Assembly (NCBI GenBank): GCA_947650365.1
Contig: OX393551.1
Span: 2,004,001 to 2,068,000 of the forward strand
Reading direction: 5' to 3'
Source: Chamaelirium japonicum
Lineage: Eukaryota; Streptophyta; Magnoliopsida; Liliales; Melanthiaceae
Length of the DNA: 64,000 nucleotides
Shown here: in pieces, positions 40,503-54,569 of the stretch
How positions within the stretch are numbered: the first letter of the stretch is position 1
How the letters are laid out: each line of letters begins with the position of its first letter
Made by a program: the position numbers and the translations under genes
Notes under the pieces: model-generated
The model's database searches: none
What the model saw: the letters and a program-made list of their open reading frames with translations, nothing else
What the model was told of the DNA's origin: nothing

Positions 40503-43500
40503 CTAATTCATTCGTACGATCCATTCTAATTCCTTCGTTCGATCCATTCTAATTCATTCGCACGATCCATTCTAATTCATTCGTACGATCCAATCTAATT
40601 CATTCGTACGATCCATTCTAATTTATTCGCACAATCTATTCTAATTCATTCGTACGATCCATTCTAATTCATTCGCACGATCCATTCTAATTCATTCATA
40701 CGATCCATTCTATTTCATTCGTACGATCCATTCTTACTCATTCGTACGATCCATTCTAATTCATTTGCACGAAGGTATCCATTCTAATTCATTTGTACTA
40801 TCCATTCTAATTCCTTCGTATGATCCATTCTAATTCATTCGTACGATCCATTCTAATTCATTCGTACGATCCATTCTAATTACTTCGTATGATCCATTCT
40901 AATTCATTCATACGGTATGATTCATTCTAATTCATTCGTACGATTCATTCTAATTCAATCCATTCTAATTTATTCGTACGATCCATTCTAATTCATTCGT
41001 ACGATCTATTCTAATTCATTCGTACGATTCATTCTAATTCAATCCATTCTAATTCATTCGTACGATCCATTCTTACTCATTCGTATGATCCATTCTAATT
41101 CATTCGCACGAATGAATCCATTCAAATTCATTCGTATGATCCATTCTAATTCATTCGCATGAATGTATCCATTCTAATTCATTCGTACGATCCATTCTAT
41201 CTTATTCGTACAATCCATTCTATTTCATTCGTACGATCCATTATTCATTCGCACGATCCATTCTAATTCATTCGCTTGATCCATTCTAATTCATTCATAC
41301 GATCGATTCTAATTCATTCATACGATCCATTCTAATTCATTCGTACGAATGTATCCATTCTAATTCATTCGTACGATCCATTCTAATTCATTCGCACAAT
41401 CTACTCTAATTCATTCATACGATCCATTCTAATTTATTCGCACGATCCATTCTAATTCCTTCGTATGATCCATTCTAATTCATTCGTACGGTATGATTCA
41501 TTCTAATTCATTCGTACGATTCATTCTAATTCAATCCATTCTAATTCATTCGTACGATCCATTCTAATTCATTCGTACGATTCATTCTAATTCAATCCAT
41601 TCTAATTCATTCGTACGATCCATTCTTACTCATTCGTACGATCCATTCTAATTCATTCGCACGAATGAATCCATTCTAATTCATTCGTATGATCCATTCT
41701 AATTCATTCGCATGAATGTATCCATTCTAATTCATTCGTACGATCCATTCTATCTCATTCGTACAATCCATTCTATTTCATTCGTACGATCCATTCTAAT
41801 TCATTCGCACGATCCATTCTAATTCATTCGGATGATCCATTCTAATTCATTCGCATGAATGTATCCATTCTAATTCATTCGTACGATCCATTCTATCTCA
41901 TTCGTACAATCCATTCTATTTCATTCGTACGATCCATTCTAATTCATTCGTATGATCCATTCTAATTCATTCGCATGAATGTATCCATTCTAATTCATTC
42001 GTACGATCCATTCTATCTCATTCGTACGATCTATTCTAATTCATTCGCACGAATATATCGTTTCTAATTCATTCGTACGATCCATTCTAATTCATTCGCA
42101 CAATCTATTCTAATTCATTAGTACGATCCATTCTAATTCATTCGTACGATCCATTCTAATTCATTAGCACGATCCAAATTCATTTATCCGTACGATCTAT
42201 TCTATTTCATTCGTACGATCCATTCTTATCGTACAATCCATTCTAATTCATTCGTACGATCCATTATAATTCATTCGTACGATCCATTCTAATTCATTCG
42301 TACGATTCATTCTAATTCAATCCATTCTAATTCATTCGTACGATCCATTCTTACTCATTCGTACGATCCATTCTAATTCATTCGCACGAATGAATCCATT
42401 CTAATTCATTCGTATGATCCATTCTAATTCATTCGCATGAATGTATCCATTCTAATTCATTCGTACGATCCATTCAATCTCATTCGTACAATCCATTCTA
42501 TTTCATTCGTACGAATGTATCCATTCTAATTCATTCGTACGATCCATTCTAATTCCTTCGTACGATCTATTCTAATTCCTTCGTACGATCCATTCTAATT
42601 CATTCCCAGGAATGTATCCATTCTAATTCATTCGCACGATCCATTCTAATTCATTCACACTCATATGATCCATTCTAATTCATTCGCACGAATGTATCCT
42701 TTCTAACTCATTCGTATAATCCATTCTAATTCATTCGCACAATCTATTCTAATTCATTCGAACGATCCATTCTAATTCATTAGCATGATCTATTCTAATT
42801 CATTCGTACGATCTATTCCATTTCATTCGTACAATCCATTCTTACTCAATCGTTTGATCCATTCTAATCCATTCGCACAATCTATTCTAATTCATTCGTA
42901 CGATCCATTCTATTTCATTCGTACGATCGATTCTAATTCATACGATCCATTCTATTTCATTCGCACGATCCATTCTAATTCATTCATACGATCCTTTCTA
43001 ATTCATTCGCACGATCCATTCTCCATTCTAATTCCTTCGTACGATCCATTCTATTTCATTCATACGACCCATTCTAATTCATTCATACGATCTATTCTAA
43101 TTCTTTTGCACGAATGTATCCATTCTAATTCATTCGTACGATCCATTCTATTTCATTCGCACGATCCATTCTAATTCATTAATACGATCCATTCTAATTC
43201 ATTCGCACGATCCATTCTAATTCATTCATACGATCCATTCTAATTTATTCGCACGATCCATTCTAATTCATTCATATGATCTATTCTAATTCATTCGCAC
43301 GATCCATTCTTACTCATTCGTACGATCCATTCTAATTCATTCGCACAATCCATTCTAATTCTTTTGCATGAACGTATCCATTCTAATTCATTTGTACGAT
43401 CCATTCTAATTCATTCGTATGATCTATTCTAATTCATTCGCATGATCCATTATAATTCATTCATACGATCCAATCTAATTCATTCGTACGATCTATTCTA

Positions 43501-43565
43501 ATTCATTCGCAGGAATGTATCAACTCTAATTCATTCGTACGATCCATTCTAATTCATTCATACAT
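40503..43565 (-). repeat. C-type block, longest C run
   Basis: About 3.06 kb. T marker near 40768; GTACGGTATGATTC-like marks at 40911 and 41488 (offset 577 bp). The TCTCATTCG unit recurs near 41751, 41895, 42012 and 42478. A diverged S signature starts at 42785. Confidence 0.92.
42785..43174 (-). repeat. Diverged S signature plus mixed monomers
   Basis: The first 170 bp follow the signature; the rest does not. The 129-codon open frame, the longest in the window, is a chance extension of the periodic frame and shows no recognisable domain. Confidence 0.82.
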
Positions 43566-45110
43566 ATACGAATGAATTAGAATGCATACATTCGTGCGAA
43601 TGAATTAGAATGGATCGTATGAATGAATTAGATTGGATCGTATGCATGAATTAGAATGGATCGTGCGAATGAATTAGAATGGATCGTACGAATGAATTAG
43701 AATGGATCGAACGAATGAATTAGAATGGATACATTCGTGCAAAAGAATTAGAATGGATTGTATGAATGAATTAGAATGGATCGTGCGAATGAATTAGAAT
43801 GGATCGTACAATGAATTAGAATGGATACATTCGTGCGAAAGAATTAGAATAGATCGTATGAATGAATTAGAATGGATCGTATGAATGAAATAGAATGGAT
43901 CGTCCGAAGGAATTAGAATGGAGAATGGATCGTGCGAATGAATTAGAATGGATCGTATGAATGAATTGGAATGGATCGTGCGAATGAATTAAAATGGATC
44001 GTATGAATGAAATAGAATGGATCGTATGAATTAGAATGGATCGTACGAATGAAATAGAATGGATCGTACGAATGAATTAGAATAGATTGTGCGAATGGAT
44101 TAGAATGGATCATACGATTGAGTAAGAATGGATTGTACGAATGAAATAGAATAGATCGTACGAATGAATTATAATGGATCATGCTAATGAATTAGAATGG
44201 ATCGTTCGAATGAATTAGAATAGATTGTACGAATGAATTAGAATGGATCGTACGAATGAATTAGAAAGGATACATTCGTGCGAATGAATTAGAATGCATC
44301 GTATGAGTGTGAATGAATTAGAATGGATCATGCGAATGAATTAGAATGGATCGTGCGAATGAATTAGAATGGATCGTACGAATGAAATCAAATGGATTGT
44401 ACGAATGAGATAGAATGGATCGTACGAATGAATTAGAATGGATACATTCATGCGAATGAATTAGAATGGATCATACGAATGAATTAGAATGGATTCATTC
44501 GTGCGAATGAATTAGAATGGATCGTACGAAGGAGTAAGAATGGATCATACGAATGAATTAGAATGGATTGAATTAGAATGAATCGTACGAATGAATTAGA
44601 ATGGATCGTACGAATGAATTAGAATGGATTGAATTAGAATGAATCGTACGAATGAATTAGAATGAATCATACCGTACGAATGAATTAGAATGGATCATAC
44701 GAAGGAATTAGAATGGATCGTACGAAGGAATTAGAATGGATCGTACGAATGAATTAGAATGGATCGTACGAAGGAATTAGAATGGATCGTACGAAGGAAT
44801 TAGAATGGATAGTACGAATGAATTAGAATGGATACCTTCGTGCAAATGAATTAGAATGGATCGTACGAATGAGTAAGAATGGATCGTACGAATGAATTAG
44901 AATGGATCGTATGAATGAATTAGAATGGATCGTGCGAATGAATTAGAATGGATCGTACGAATGAATTAGAATAGATTGTGCGAATGAATTAGAATGGATC
45001 GTACGAATGAATTAGAATGGATCGTACGAATGAATTAGAATGGATCGTACGAATGAATTAGAATGGATCGTGCGAATGAATTAGAATGGATCGTACGAAT
45101 GAAATAGAAT
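43566..45110 (+). repeat. G-type block with S signature and T arm
   Basis: First 245 bp match 48168-48423. Signature 43943-44182, outer T arm near 44390, ATACCGTACG near 44672, T marker near 44833, then J1. Confidence 0.92.
43943..44182 (+). repeat. S signature copy (G-type)
   Basis: Full copy, with GAATTGGAATGG and ATTATAATGG as private changes. Confidence 0.87.
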
Positions 45111-45130
45111 GGATTCGCACGAATGTATCC
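45111..45130 (+). repeat. J1 seam, direct
   Basis: GGATTCGCACGAATGTATCC. Confidence 0.88.
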
Positions 45131-45460
45131 ATTCTAATTCATTCGTACGATCCATTCTGATTCATTCGTACAATCCATTCTAATTCATTCGTATGATCCA
45201 TTCGCATTCACTCAAACGATCCATTCTAATTCATTCATATGATCCATTCTAATTCATTCGCACGAATGTATCCATTCTAATTCATTCGTACGATCTATTC
45301 TAATTCATTTGTACGAATGTATCCACTCTAATTCATTCATACGAACCATTCTAATTCATTCGCACGAATGTATCCATTCCAATTCATTCGTACGATCCAT
45401 TCTAATTCATTCGCACAATCTATTCTAATTCATTCGTACGATCAATTCTAATTCATTAGC

Positions 45461-45700
45461 ATGATCCATTCTAATTCATTCGTACGATCTATTCAATTTT
45501 ATTCGTACAATCCATTCTTACTCAGTCGTATGATCCATTCTAATCCAATCGCACAATCTATTCTAATTCATTCGTACGATCCATTCTATTTCATTCGTAC
45601 GATCTATTCTAATTCATACGATCCATTCTATTTCATTCATACGATCCATTTTAATTCATTCGCACGATCCATTCTAATTCATTCATACGATCCATTCTAA
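45461..45700 (-). repeat. S signature copy (C-type)
   Basis: Full copy; shares the TTTTATTCGTACAATCC change with 35485. Confidence 0.87.
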
Positions 45701-46959
45701 TTCATTCGTATGATCCATTCTAATTTCTTCGTATGATCTATTCTAATTCCTTCGTACGATCCATTCTAATTCCTTCGTACGATCCATTCAAATTCATTCG
45801 CACGAATCTGTCCATTCTAATTCATTCGTACGATCCATTCTAATTCATTCGCACGATCCATTCTAATTCATTAATACTATCCAATCTAATTCATTCATAC
45901 GATCTATTCTAATTCATTTGCATGAATATATCCTTTCTAATTCATTCGTACGATCCATTCTAATTCATTGGCACGATCCAAATTCATTTATCCGTATGAT
46001 CTATTCTATTTCATTCGTACAATCCATTCTTATCGCACGATCCATTCTAATTCATTCGCACGATCCATTCTCCATTCTAATTCCTTCGTACGATCCATTC
46101 TAATTCCTTCGTATCCATTCTAATTCACTCATACGATCCATTCTAATTCATTCATACGATCCATTCTAATTCATTTGCATGAATGTATCCATTCTAATTC
46201 ATTCGTACGATCCATTTTAATTCATTCGCACAATCTATTCTAATTCATTCATACAATCCATCCTAATTCATTCGCACGAATGTATCCATTCTAATTCATT
46301 CGTACAATCCATTCTATTTCATTCGTACGATCCATTCTTACTCATTCGTACGATCCATTCGTATCCATTCTAATTCATTCGTACGATCTATTCTAATTCA
46401 TTCGTACGATCCATTCTAATTCATTAATACGATCCAATCTAATTCATTCATACGATCCATTCTAATTCATTCGTACGATCCATTCTAATTCATTCGCACG
46501 ATCCATTCTAATTCATTCGCACGATCCATTCTAATTCATTCATACGATCCATTCTAATTCATTCGCACGATCCAATCTAATTCATTCATACGATCCATTC
46601 TAATTCATTCGTACGATCCATTCTAATTCATTCGCACGATCCATTCTAATTCATTCGCACGATCCATTCTAATTCATTCGTACGATCCATTCTAATTCAT
46701 TCGTACGATTCATTCTAATTCAATCCATTCTAATTCATTCGCACGATCCATTCTAATTCATTCGTTCGATCCATTCTAATTCATTCGTACGATCCATTCT
46801 AATTCATTTGTACGAATGTATCCACTCTAATTCATTCATACGATCCATTCTAATTCATTCGCACGAATGTATCCATTCCAATTCATTCGTACGATCCATT
46901 CTAATTCATTCGCACAATCTATTCTAATTCATTCGTACGATCAATTCTAATTCATTAGC

Positions 46960-47199
46960 ATGATCCATTTTTATTCATTCGTACGATCTATTCTATTTCA
47001 TTCGTACAATCCATTCTAACTCAATCGTATGATCCATTCTAATCCATTCGCACAATCTATTCTAATTCATTCGTACGATCCATTCTATTTCATTCGTACG
47101 ATCCATTCTAATTCATACGATCCATTCTATTTCATTCATACGATCCATTTTAATTCATTCGCACGATCCATTCTAATTCATTCATACGATCCATTCTAA
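46960..47199 (-). repeat. S signature copy (C-type)
   Basis: Full order present, but TAACTCAATCG closes the frame seen in other copies, showing that no coding constraint acts on the signature. Confidence 0.85.
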
Positions 47200-48167
47200 T
47201 TCATTCGTACGATCCATTCTAATTTCTTCATATGATCTATTCTAATTCCTTCGTACGATCCATTCTAATTCTTTCGTACGATCCATTCAAATTCATTCGC
47301 ACGAATCTATCCATTCTAATTCATTCGTACGATCCATTCTAATTCATTCGCACGATCCATTCTAATTCATTAATACGATCCAATCTAATTCATTCATACG
47401 ATCTATTCTAATTCATTCGCACGAATATATCCTTTCTAATTCATTCGTACGATCCATTCTAATTCATTCGCACAATCTATTCTAATTCATTAGTACGATC
47501 CATTCTAATTCATTCGTATGATCCATTCTAGTTCATTAGCACGATCCAAATTCATTTATCCGTACGATCTATTCTATTTCATTCGTACGATCCATTCTTA
47601 TCGCACGATCCATTCTAATTCCTTCGCACGATCATTCTCCATTCTAATTCCTTCGTACGAATGTATCCATTCTAATTCATTCGTACAATCCATTCTATTT
47701 CATTCGTACGATCCATTCTTACTCATTCGTACGATCCATTCGTATCCATTCTAATTCATTCGTACGATCTATTCTAATTCATTCGTACGATCCATTCTAA
47801 TTCATTAATACGATCCAATCTAATTCATTCATACGATCTATTCTAATTCATTCGTACGATCCATTCTAATTCATTCGCACGATCCATTCTAATTCATTCG
47901 CACGATCCATTCTAATTTATTTATACAATCCATTCTAATTCATTCATACAATCCATTCTAATTCTTTTGCACGAATGTATCCATTCTAATTCATTCGTAC
48001 GATCCATTCTAATTCATTCGTATGATCTATTCTAATTCATTCGTATGATCCATTATAATTCATTCATACGATCCAATCTAATTCATTCGTACGATCCATT
48101 CTAATTCATTCGCACGAATGTATCAATTCTAATTCATTCGTACGATCCATTCTAATTTATTCATACC

Positions 48168-48423
48168 TGTACGAATGAATTAGAATGGATACATTCGTGC
48201 GAATGAATTAGAATGGATCGTATGAATGAATTAGATTGGATCGTATGCATGAATTAGAATGGATCGTGCGAATGAATTAGAATGGATCGTACGAATGAAT
48301 TAGAATGGATCGAACGAATGAATTAGAATAGATACATTCGTGCAAAAGAATTAGAATGGATTGTATGAATGAATTAGAATGGATCGTGCGAATGAATTAG
48401 AATGGATCGTACGAATGAATTAG
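48168..48423 (+). repeat. G-type short block
   Basis: Copy of 43566-43820, reached through a similar CATACCTGTACG seam. Confidence 0.88.
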
Positions 48424-48442
48424 AATGGATACATTCGAATTC
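48424..48442 (-). repeat. J2 seam, inverted, one change
   Basis: AATGGATACATTCGAATTC. Confidence 0.83.
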
Positions 48443-49043
48443 ATTCGTACGATCCATTCTAATTCCTTCGTACGATCCATATTCTAATTCATTCGCACGA
48501 TCCATTCTAATTCGTTTGTACGATCCATTCTAATTCATTCGCACAATCTATTCTAATTCATTCGTACGATCCATTCTAATTCATTCGCACGATCCATTCT
48601 AATTCATTCATACGATTCATTCTATTTCATTCGTACGATCCATTCTTACTCATTCGTACGATCCATTCTAATTCATTTGCACGAAGGTATCCATTCTAAT
48701 TCATTCGTACTATCCATTCTAATTCCTTCGTACGATCCATTCTAATTCCTTCGTACGATCCATTCTAATTCATTCGTACGATCCATTCTAATTCATTCGT
48801 ACGATCCATTCTAATTCCTTCGTATGATCCATTCTAATTCATTCATACAATCCATTCTAATTCTTTTGCACGAATGTATCCATTCTAATTCATTCGTTCG
48901 ATCCATTCTAATTCATTCGTACGATCCATTCTAATTCATTCGCACGATCCATTCTAATTCATGCATACGATCCAATCTAATTCATTCATACGATCCATTC
49001 TAATTCATTCGCACGAATGTATCCATTCTAATTCATTCGTACA
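48443..49043 (-). repeat. C-type block, T arm
   Basis: T marker near 48676. Ends at the ACATGT seam, 49041-49046. Confidence 0.9.
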
Positions 49044-51492
49044 TGTATGAATGAATTAGAATGGATCGTACGAATGAATTAGAGTTGATACATTCGTGCG
49101 AATGAATTAGAATGGATCGTATGAATGAATTAGATTGGATCGTATGCATGAATTAGAATGGATCGTGCGAATGAATTAGAATGGATCGTGCGAATGAATT
49201 AGAATGGATCGTACGAATGAATTAGAATGGATCGTATGAATGAATTAGATTGGATCGTATTAATGAATTAGAATGGATCATACGAATGAATTAGAATAGA
49301 TCGTACGAATGAATTAGAATGGATACGAATGGATTGTACGAATGAGTAAGAATGGATCGTACGAATGAAATAGAATGGATTGTACGAATGAATTAGAATG
49401 GATACATTCGTGATAATGAATTAGGATGGATCATATGAATGAATTAGAATAGATTGTGCGAATGAGTTAGAATGGATCGTACGAAGGAATTAGAATGGAT
49501 TGTATTAATGAATTAGAATAGATCGTATGAATGAATTAGAATGGATCGTGCGAATGAATTAGAATGGATCGTATGAATGAAATAGAATGGATCGTATGAA
49601 TTAGAATGGATTGTACGAATGAATTAGAATGGATCATGCGTCATACGAATGAATTAGAATGGATCATATTAATGAATTAGAATGGATCGTATGAATGAAT
49701 TAGAATGGATCGTGCGAATGAATTAAAATGGTTCGTATAAATGAAATAGAATGGATCGTATGAATTAGAATGGATCGTACGAATGAAATAGAATGGATCG
49801 TACGAATGAATTAGAATAGATTGTGCGAATGGATTAGAATGGATCATACGATTGAGTAAGAATGGATTGTACGAATGAAATAGAATAGATCGTACGAATG
49901 AATTAGAATGGATCGTATGAATGAATTAGAATAGATCGTACGAATGAATTAAAATGGATCGTATAAATGAATTAGAATGGATCGTACGAATGAGTAAGAA
50001 TGGATCGTACGAATGAAATATAATGGATCGTATGAATGAATTAGAATGGATCGTGCGAATGAATTAGAATGGATCATACGAATGAATTAGAATAGATTGT
50101 GCGAATGAATTAGAATGGATCGTACGAATGAATTAGAATTGATCGTACGAATAAATTAGAATGGATCAGGCGAATGAATTAGAATGGATCGTACGAATGA
50201 ATTAGAATGGATCGTACGAATGAATTAGAATGGATCGTTCGAATGAATTAGAATAGATTGTGCGAATGAATTAGAATGGATCGTACGAATGAATTAGAAA
50301 GGATACATTCGTGCGAATGATTAGAATGGATCGTATGAGTGTGAATGAATTAGAATGGATCGTGCGAATGAATTAGAATGGATCGTATTAATAAATTAGA
50401 ATGGATCGTGCGAATGAATTAGAAGGGATCGTACGAATGAGTACGAATGGATCGAGCGAATGAATAAGAATGGATCATATGAATGAATTAGAATGGATCG
50501 TATGAATGAATTAGAATGGATCGTGCGAATAAATTAGAATGGATCGTACGAATGAATTAGAATAGATTGTGCGAATGAATTAGAATGGATCGTACAAATG
50601 AATTAGAATGGATACATTCGTGCGAATGAATTAGAATGGATCGTATGAATAAATTAGAATCGATCGTACGAATGAATTAGAATGGATCATGCTAATGAAT
50701 TAGAATGGATCGTGCGAATGAATTAGAATGGATCGTACGAATGAAATAGAATGGATTGTACGAATGAGATAGAATGGATCGTACGAATGAATTAGAATGG
50801 ATACATTCATGCGAATGAATTAGAATGGATCATACGAATGAATTAGAATGGCTTCATTCGTGCGAATGAATTAGAATGGATCGTACGAATGAGTAAGAAT
50901 GGATCGTACGAATGAATTAGAATGGATTGAATTAGAATGAATCGTACGAATGAATTAGAATGGATCGTACGAATGAATTAGAATGGATCGTACGAATGAA
51001 TTAGAATGGATTGAATTAGAATGAATCATACGAAGGAATTAGAATGAATCATACCGTACGAATGAATTAGAATGGATCATACGAAGGAATTAGAATGGAT
51101 CGTACGAATGAATTAGAATGGATCGTACGAATAAATTAGAACGGATCGTACGAAGGAATTAGAATGGATCGTACGAAGGAATTAGAATGGATAGTACAAA
51201 TGAATTAGAATGGATACCATCGTGCAAATAAATTAGAATGGATCGTACGAATGAGTAAGAATGGATCGTACGAATAAAATAGAATGGATCGTATGAATGA
51301 ATTAGAATGAATCGTGCGAATGAATTAGAATGGATCGTACGAATGAATTAGAATAGATTGGGTGAATGAATTAGAATGGATCGTACGAATGAATTAGAAT
51401 GGATCGTACGAATGAATTAGAATGGATCATATGAATGAATTAGAATGGATCGTGCGAATGAATTAGAATGGATCGTACGAATGAAATAGAAT
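49044..51492 (+). repeat. G-type block
   Basis: GAGTTGATACATTCG near 49081, S signature near 49680-49911, outer T arm from about 50690, ATACCGTACG near 51052, T-marker variant ATACCATCG near 51213. Confidence 0.92.
49680..49911 (+). repeat. S signature copy (G-type), 3' end replaced
   Basis: The order matches 53980 until the last unit, where CATGCTAATG is replaced by GTATGAATG. Confidence 0.82.
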
Positions 51493-51512
51493 GGATTCGC
51501 ACGAAAGTATCC
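51493..51512 (+). repeat. J1 seam, direct, one change
   Basis: CACGAAAGTATCC for CACGAATGTATCC. Confidence 0.86.
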
Positions 51513-53252
51513 ATTCTAATTCATTCGTATGATCCATTCTAATTCTTCGTACAATCCATTCTAATTCATTCGCACGATCCATTCACATTCACTCAAACGA
51601 TACATTCTAATTCATTCATATGATCCATTCTAATTCATTCGCACGAATGTATCCATTCTAATTCATTCGTACGATCCATTCTAATTCATTTGTACGAATG
51701 TATCCACTCTAATTCATTCATACGATCCATTCTAATTCATTCGCACAAATGTATCCATTCCAATTCATTCGTACGATCCATTCTAATTCATTCGCACAAT
51801 CTATTCTAATTCATTCGTACGATCAAATCTAATTCATTAGCATGATCCATTCTAATTCATTCGTACGATCTATTCTATTTCATTCGTACAATCCATTCTT
51901 ACTCAATCGTATGATCCATTCTAATCCATTCGCACAATCTATTCTAATTCACTCGTACGATCCATTCTATTTCATTCGTACGATCCATTCTAATTCCTAT
52001 GATCCATTCTATTTCATTCATACGATCCATTTTAATTCATTCGCACGATCCATTCTAATTCATTCATACGATCCATTCTAATTCATTCGTACGATCATTC
52101 TAATTTCTTCGTAGATCCATTCTAATTTCTTCGTACGATCCATTCAAATTCATTCGCATGAATCTATCCATTCTAATTCATTCGTACGATCCATTCTAAT
52201 TCATTCGCACGATCCATTCTAATTCATTAATACGATCCAATCTAATTCATTCATACGATCTATTCTAATTCATTCGCACGAATATATCCTTTCTAATTCA
52301 TTCGTACGATCCATTCTAATTCATTCGCACAATCTATTCTAATTCATTAGTACGATCCATTCTAATTCATTCGTACGATCCATTCTAATTCATTAGCACG
52401 ATCCAAATTCATTTATCCGTACGATCTGTTCTATTTCATTCGTACGATCCATTCTTATCGCACGATCCATTCTAATTCATTCGCACGATCCATTCTCCAT
52501 TCTAATTCCTTCGTACGATCCATTCTAATTCCTTTGTATCCATTCAAATTCACTCATACGATCCATTCTAATTCATTCATACGATCCATTCTAATTCATT
52601 CGCATGAATGTATCCATTCTAATTCATTCGTACGATCCATTCTAATTCATTCACACAATCTATTCTAATTCATTCATACGATCCATCCTAATTCATTCGC
52701 ACGAATGTATCCATTCTAATTCATTCGTACAATCCATTCTTACTCATTCGTACGATCCATTCGTATCCATTCTAATTCATTCGTACGATCTATTCTAATT
52801 CATTCGTACGATCCATTCTAATTAATTAATACGATCCAATCTAATTCATTCATACGATCCATTCTAATTCATTCGTACGATCCATTCTAATTCATTCGCA
52901 CGATCCATTCTAATTCATTCGCACGATCCATTCTAATTCATTCGTACGATCCATTCTAATTCATTCGTACGATCCATTCTATTTCATTCGTAAGATCCAA
53001 TCTAATCCATTCAAACGATCCATTCTAATTCTTTCGCACGAATGTATCCATTCTAATTCATTCGTACGATCCATTCTAATTCATTCGCACGATCCATTCT
53101 AATTCATTCGCACGATCCATTCTAATTCATTCGTACGATCCATTCTAATTCATTCGTAAGATCCAATCTAATTCATTCATACGATCCATTCTAATTCTTT
53201 CGCATGAATGTATCCATTCTAATTCATTCGTACGATCCATTCTAATTCATTA
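51513..53252 (-). repeat. C-type block, full S arm
   Basis: CACATTCACTCAAACG near 51582, signature 51842-52081, GGATAAATG complement near 52409, TTCTCCATTC near 52493, then about 600 bp of other C-type monomers to J3. Confidence 0.92.
51842..52081 (-). repeat. S signature copy (C-type)
   Basis: Full copy; its 79-codon frame translates to the same peptide as the opposite-strand copy at 53980. Confidence 0.88.
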
Positions 53253-53278
53253 GCACGAAAAAACACGATCCACTCACA
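53253..53278 (-). repeat. J3 spacer, A6 orientation
   Basis: Exact reverse complement of 10981. Confidence 0.87.
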
Positions 53279-54549
53279 TACGAATAAATTAGAATGAATT
53301 AGAATGGATTGTGTGAATGAAATTGATCGTACGAATGAATTAGAATAGATTGTGCGAATGAATTAGAATGGATCGTACGAATGAATTGGAATGGATCATA
53401 CGAATGAATTAGAATGGATCGTACGAATGAATTAGAATGGTTACATTCATGCGAATGAATTAGAATGGATCGTATGAATGAATTAGAATGGATCGTATGT
53501 GTGAATTAGAATGGATACGAAGGAATTAGAATGGATCGTACGAAGGAATTAGAATGGAGAATGGATCGTGCGAATGAATTAGAATGGATCGTACGAATGA
53601 AATAGAATAGATCGTACGGATAAATGAATTTGGATCGTACTAATGAATTAGAATGGATCGTATGAATGAAATAGAATGGATCATACTAATGAATTAGAAT
53701 AGATTGTTCGAATGAATTAGAATGGATCTTACGAATGAATTAGAAAGGATATATTCGTGCGAATGAATTAGAATAGATCGTATGAATGAATTAGATTGGA
53801 TCGTATTAATGAATTAGAATGGATCGTGCGAATGAATTAGAATGGATCGTACGAATGAATTAGAATGGATAGATTCGTGCGAATGAATTTGAATGGATCG
53901 TATGAAGGAATTAGAATGGATCGTACGAAGGAATTAGAATAGATCATACGAAGAAATTAGAATGGATCGTACGAATGAATTAGAATGGATCGTATGAATG
54001 AATTAGAATGGATCGTGCGAATGAATTAAAATGGATCGTATGAATGAAATAAAATGGATCGTATGAATTAGAATGGATCGTACGAATGAAATAGAATGGA
54101 TCGTACGAATGAATTAGAATAGATTGTGCGAATGGATTAGAATGGATCATACGATTGAGTAAGAATGGATTGTACGAATGAAATAGAATAGATCGTACGA
54201 ATGAATTAGAATGGATCATGCTAATGAATTAGAATTGATCGTACGAATGAATTAGAATAGATTGTGCGAATGAATTAGAATGGATCGTACGAATGAATTG
54301 GAATGGATACATTCGTGCGAATGAATTAGAATGGATCGTATGAATGAATTAGAGTGGATACATTCGTACAAATGAATTAGAATGGATCGTACGATTGAAT
54401 TAGAATGGATACATTCGTGCGAATGAATTAGAATGGATCATATGAATAAATTAGAATGGATCGTTTAAGTGAATGCGAATGGATCGTGCGAGTGAATTAG
54501 AATGGATTGTACGAATGAATTAGAATGGATCGTACGAATGAATTAGAAT
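53279..54549 (+). repeat. G-type block, full S arm
   Basis: Right-hand partner of 51513-52620, with signature 53980-54219 and GTTTAAGTGAATGCG before inverted J1. Confidence 0.92.
53980..54219 (+). repeat. S signature copy (G-type)
   Basis: Full copy, mirrored with 51842. Confidence 0.88.
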
Positions 54550-54569
54550 GGATACATTCGTGCGAATCC
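54550..54569 (-). repeat. J1 seam, inverted
   Basis: GGATACATTCGTGCGAATCC. Confidence 0.88.

Larger units (their letters stand above)
44380..46190. repeat. Composite unit T arm - J1 - S arm, direct
   Basis: Best intact example of the direct composite: T arm in G orientation to 45110, J1, then S arm in C orientation to about 46190. The mark order agrees with 50690-52620. Confidence 0.83.
45131..48167 (-). repeat. C-type block with two S arms
   Basis: S arms from 45131 and again from about 46800 give signatures at 45461 and 46960, offset about 1.5 kb, with a third partial tail near 47650-47830. Confidence 0.92.

Noticed and set aside
42785-43174. Longest open frame (129 codons) as a histidine- and serine-rich protein gene
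   Set aside because: It is the 23-codon cycle of the satellite with random extension; no start context, domain or separate base composition.
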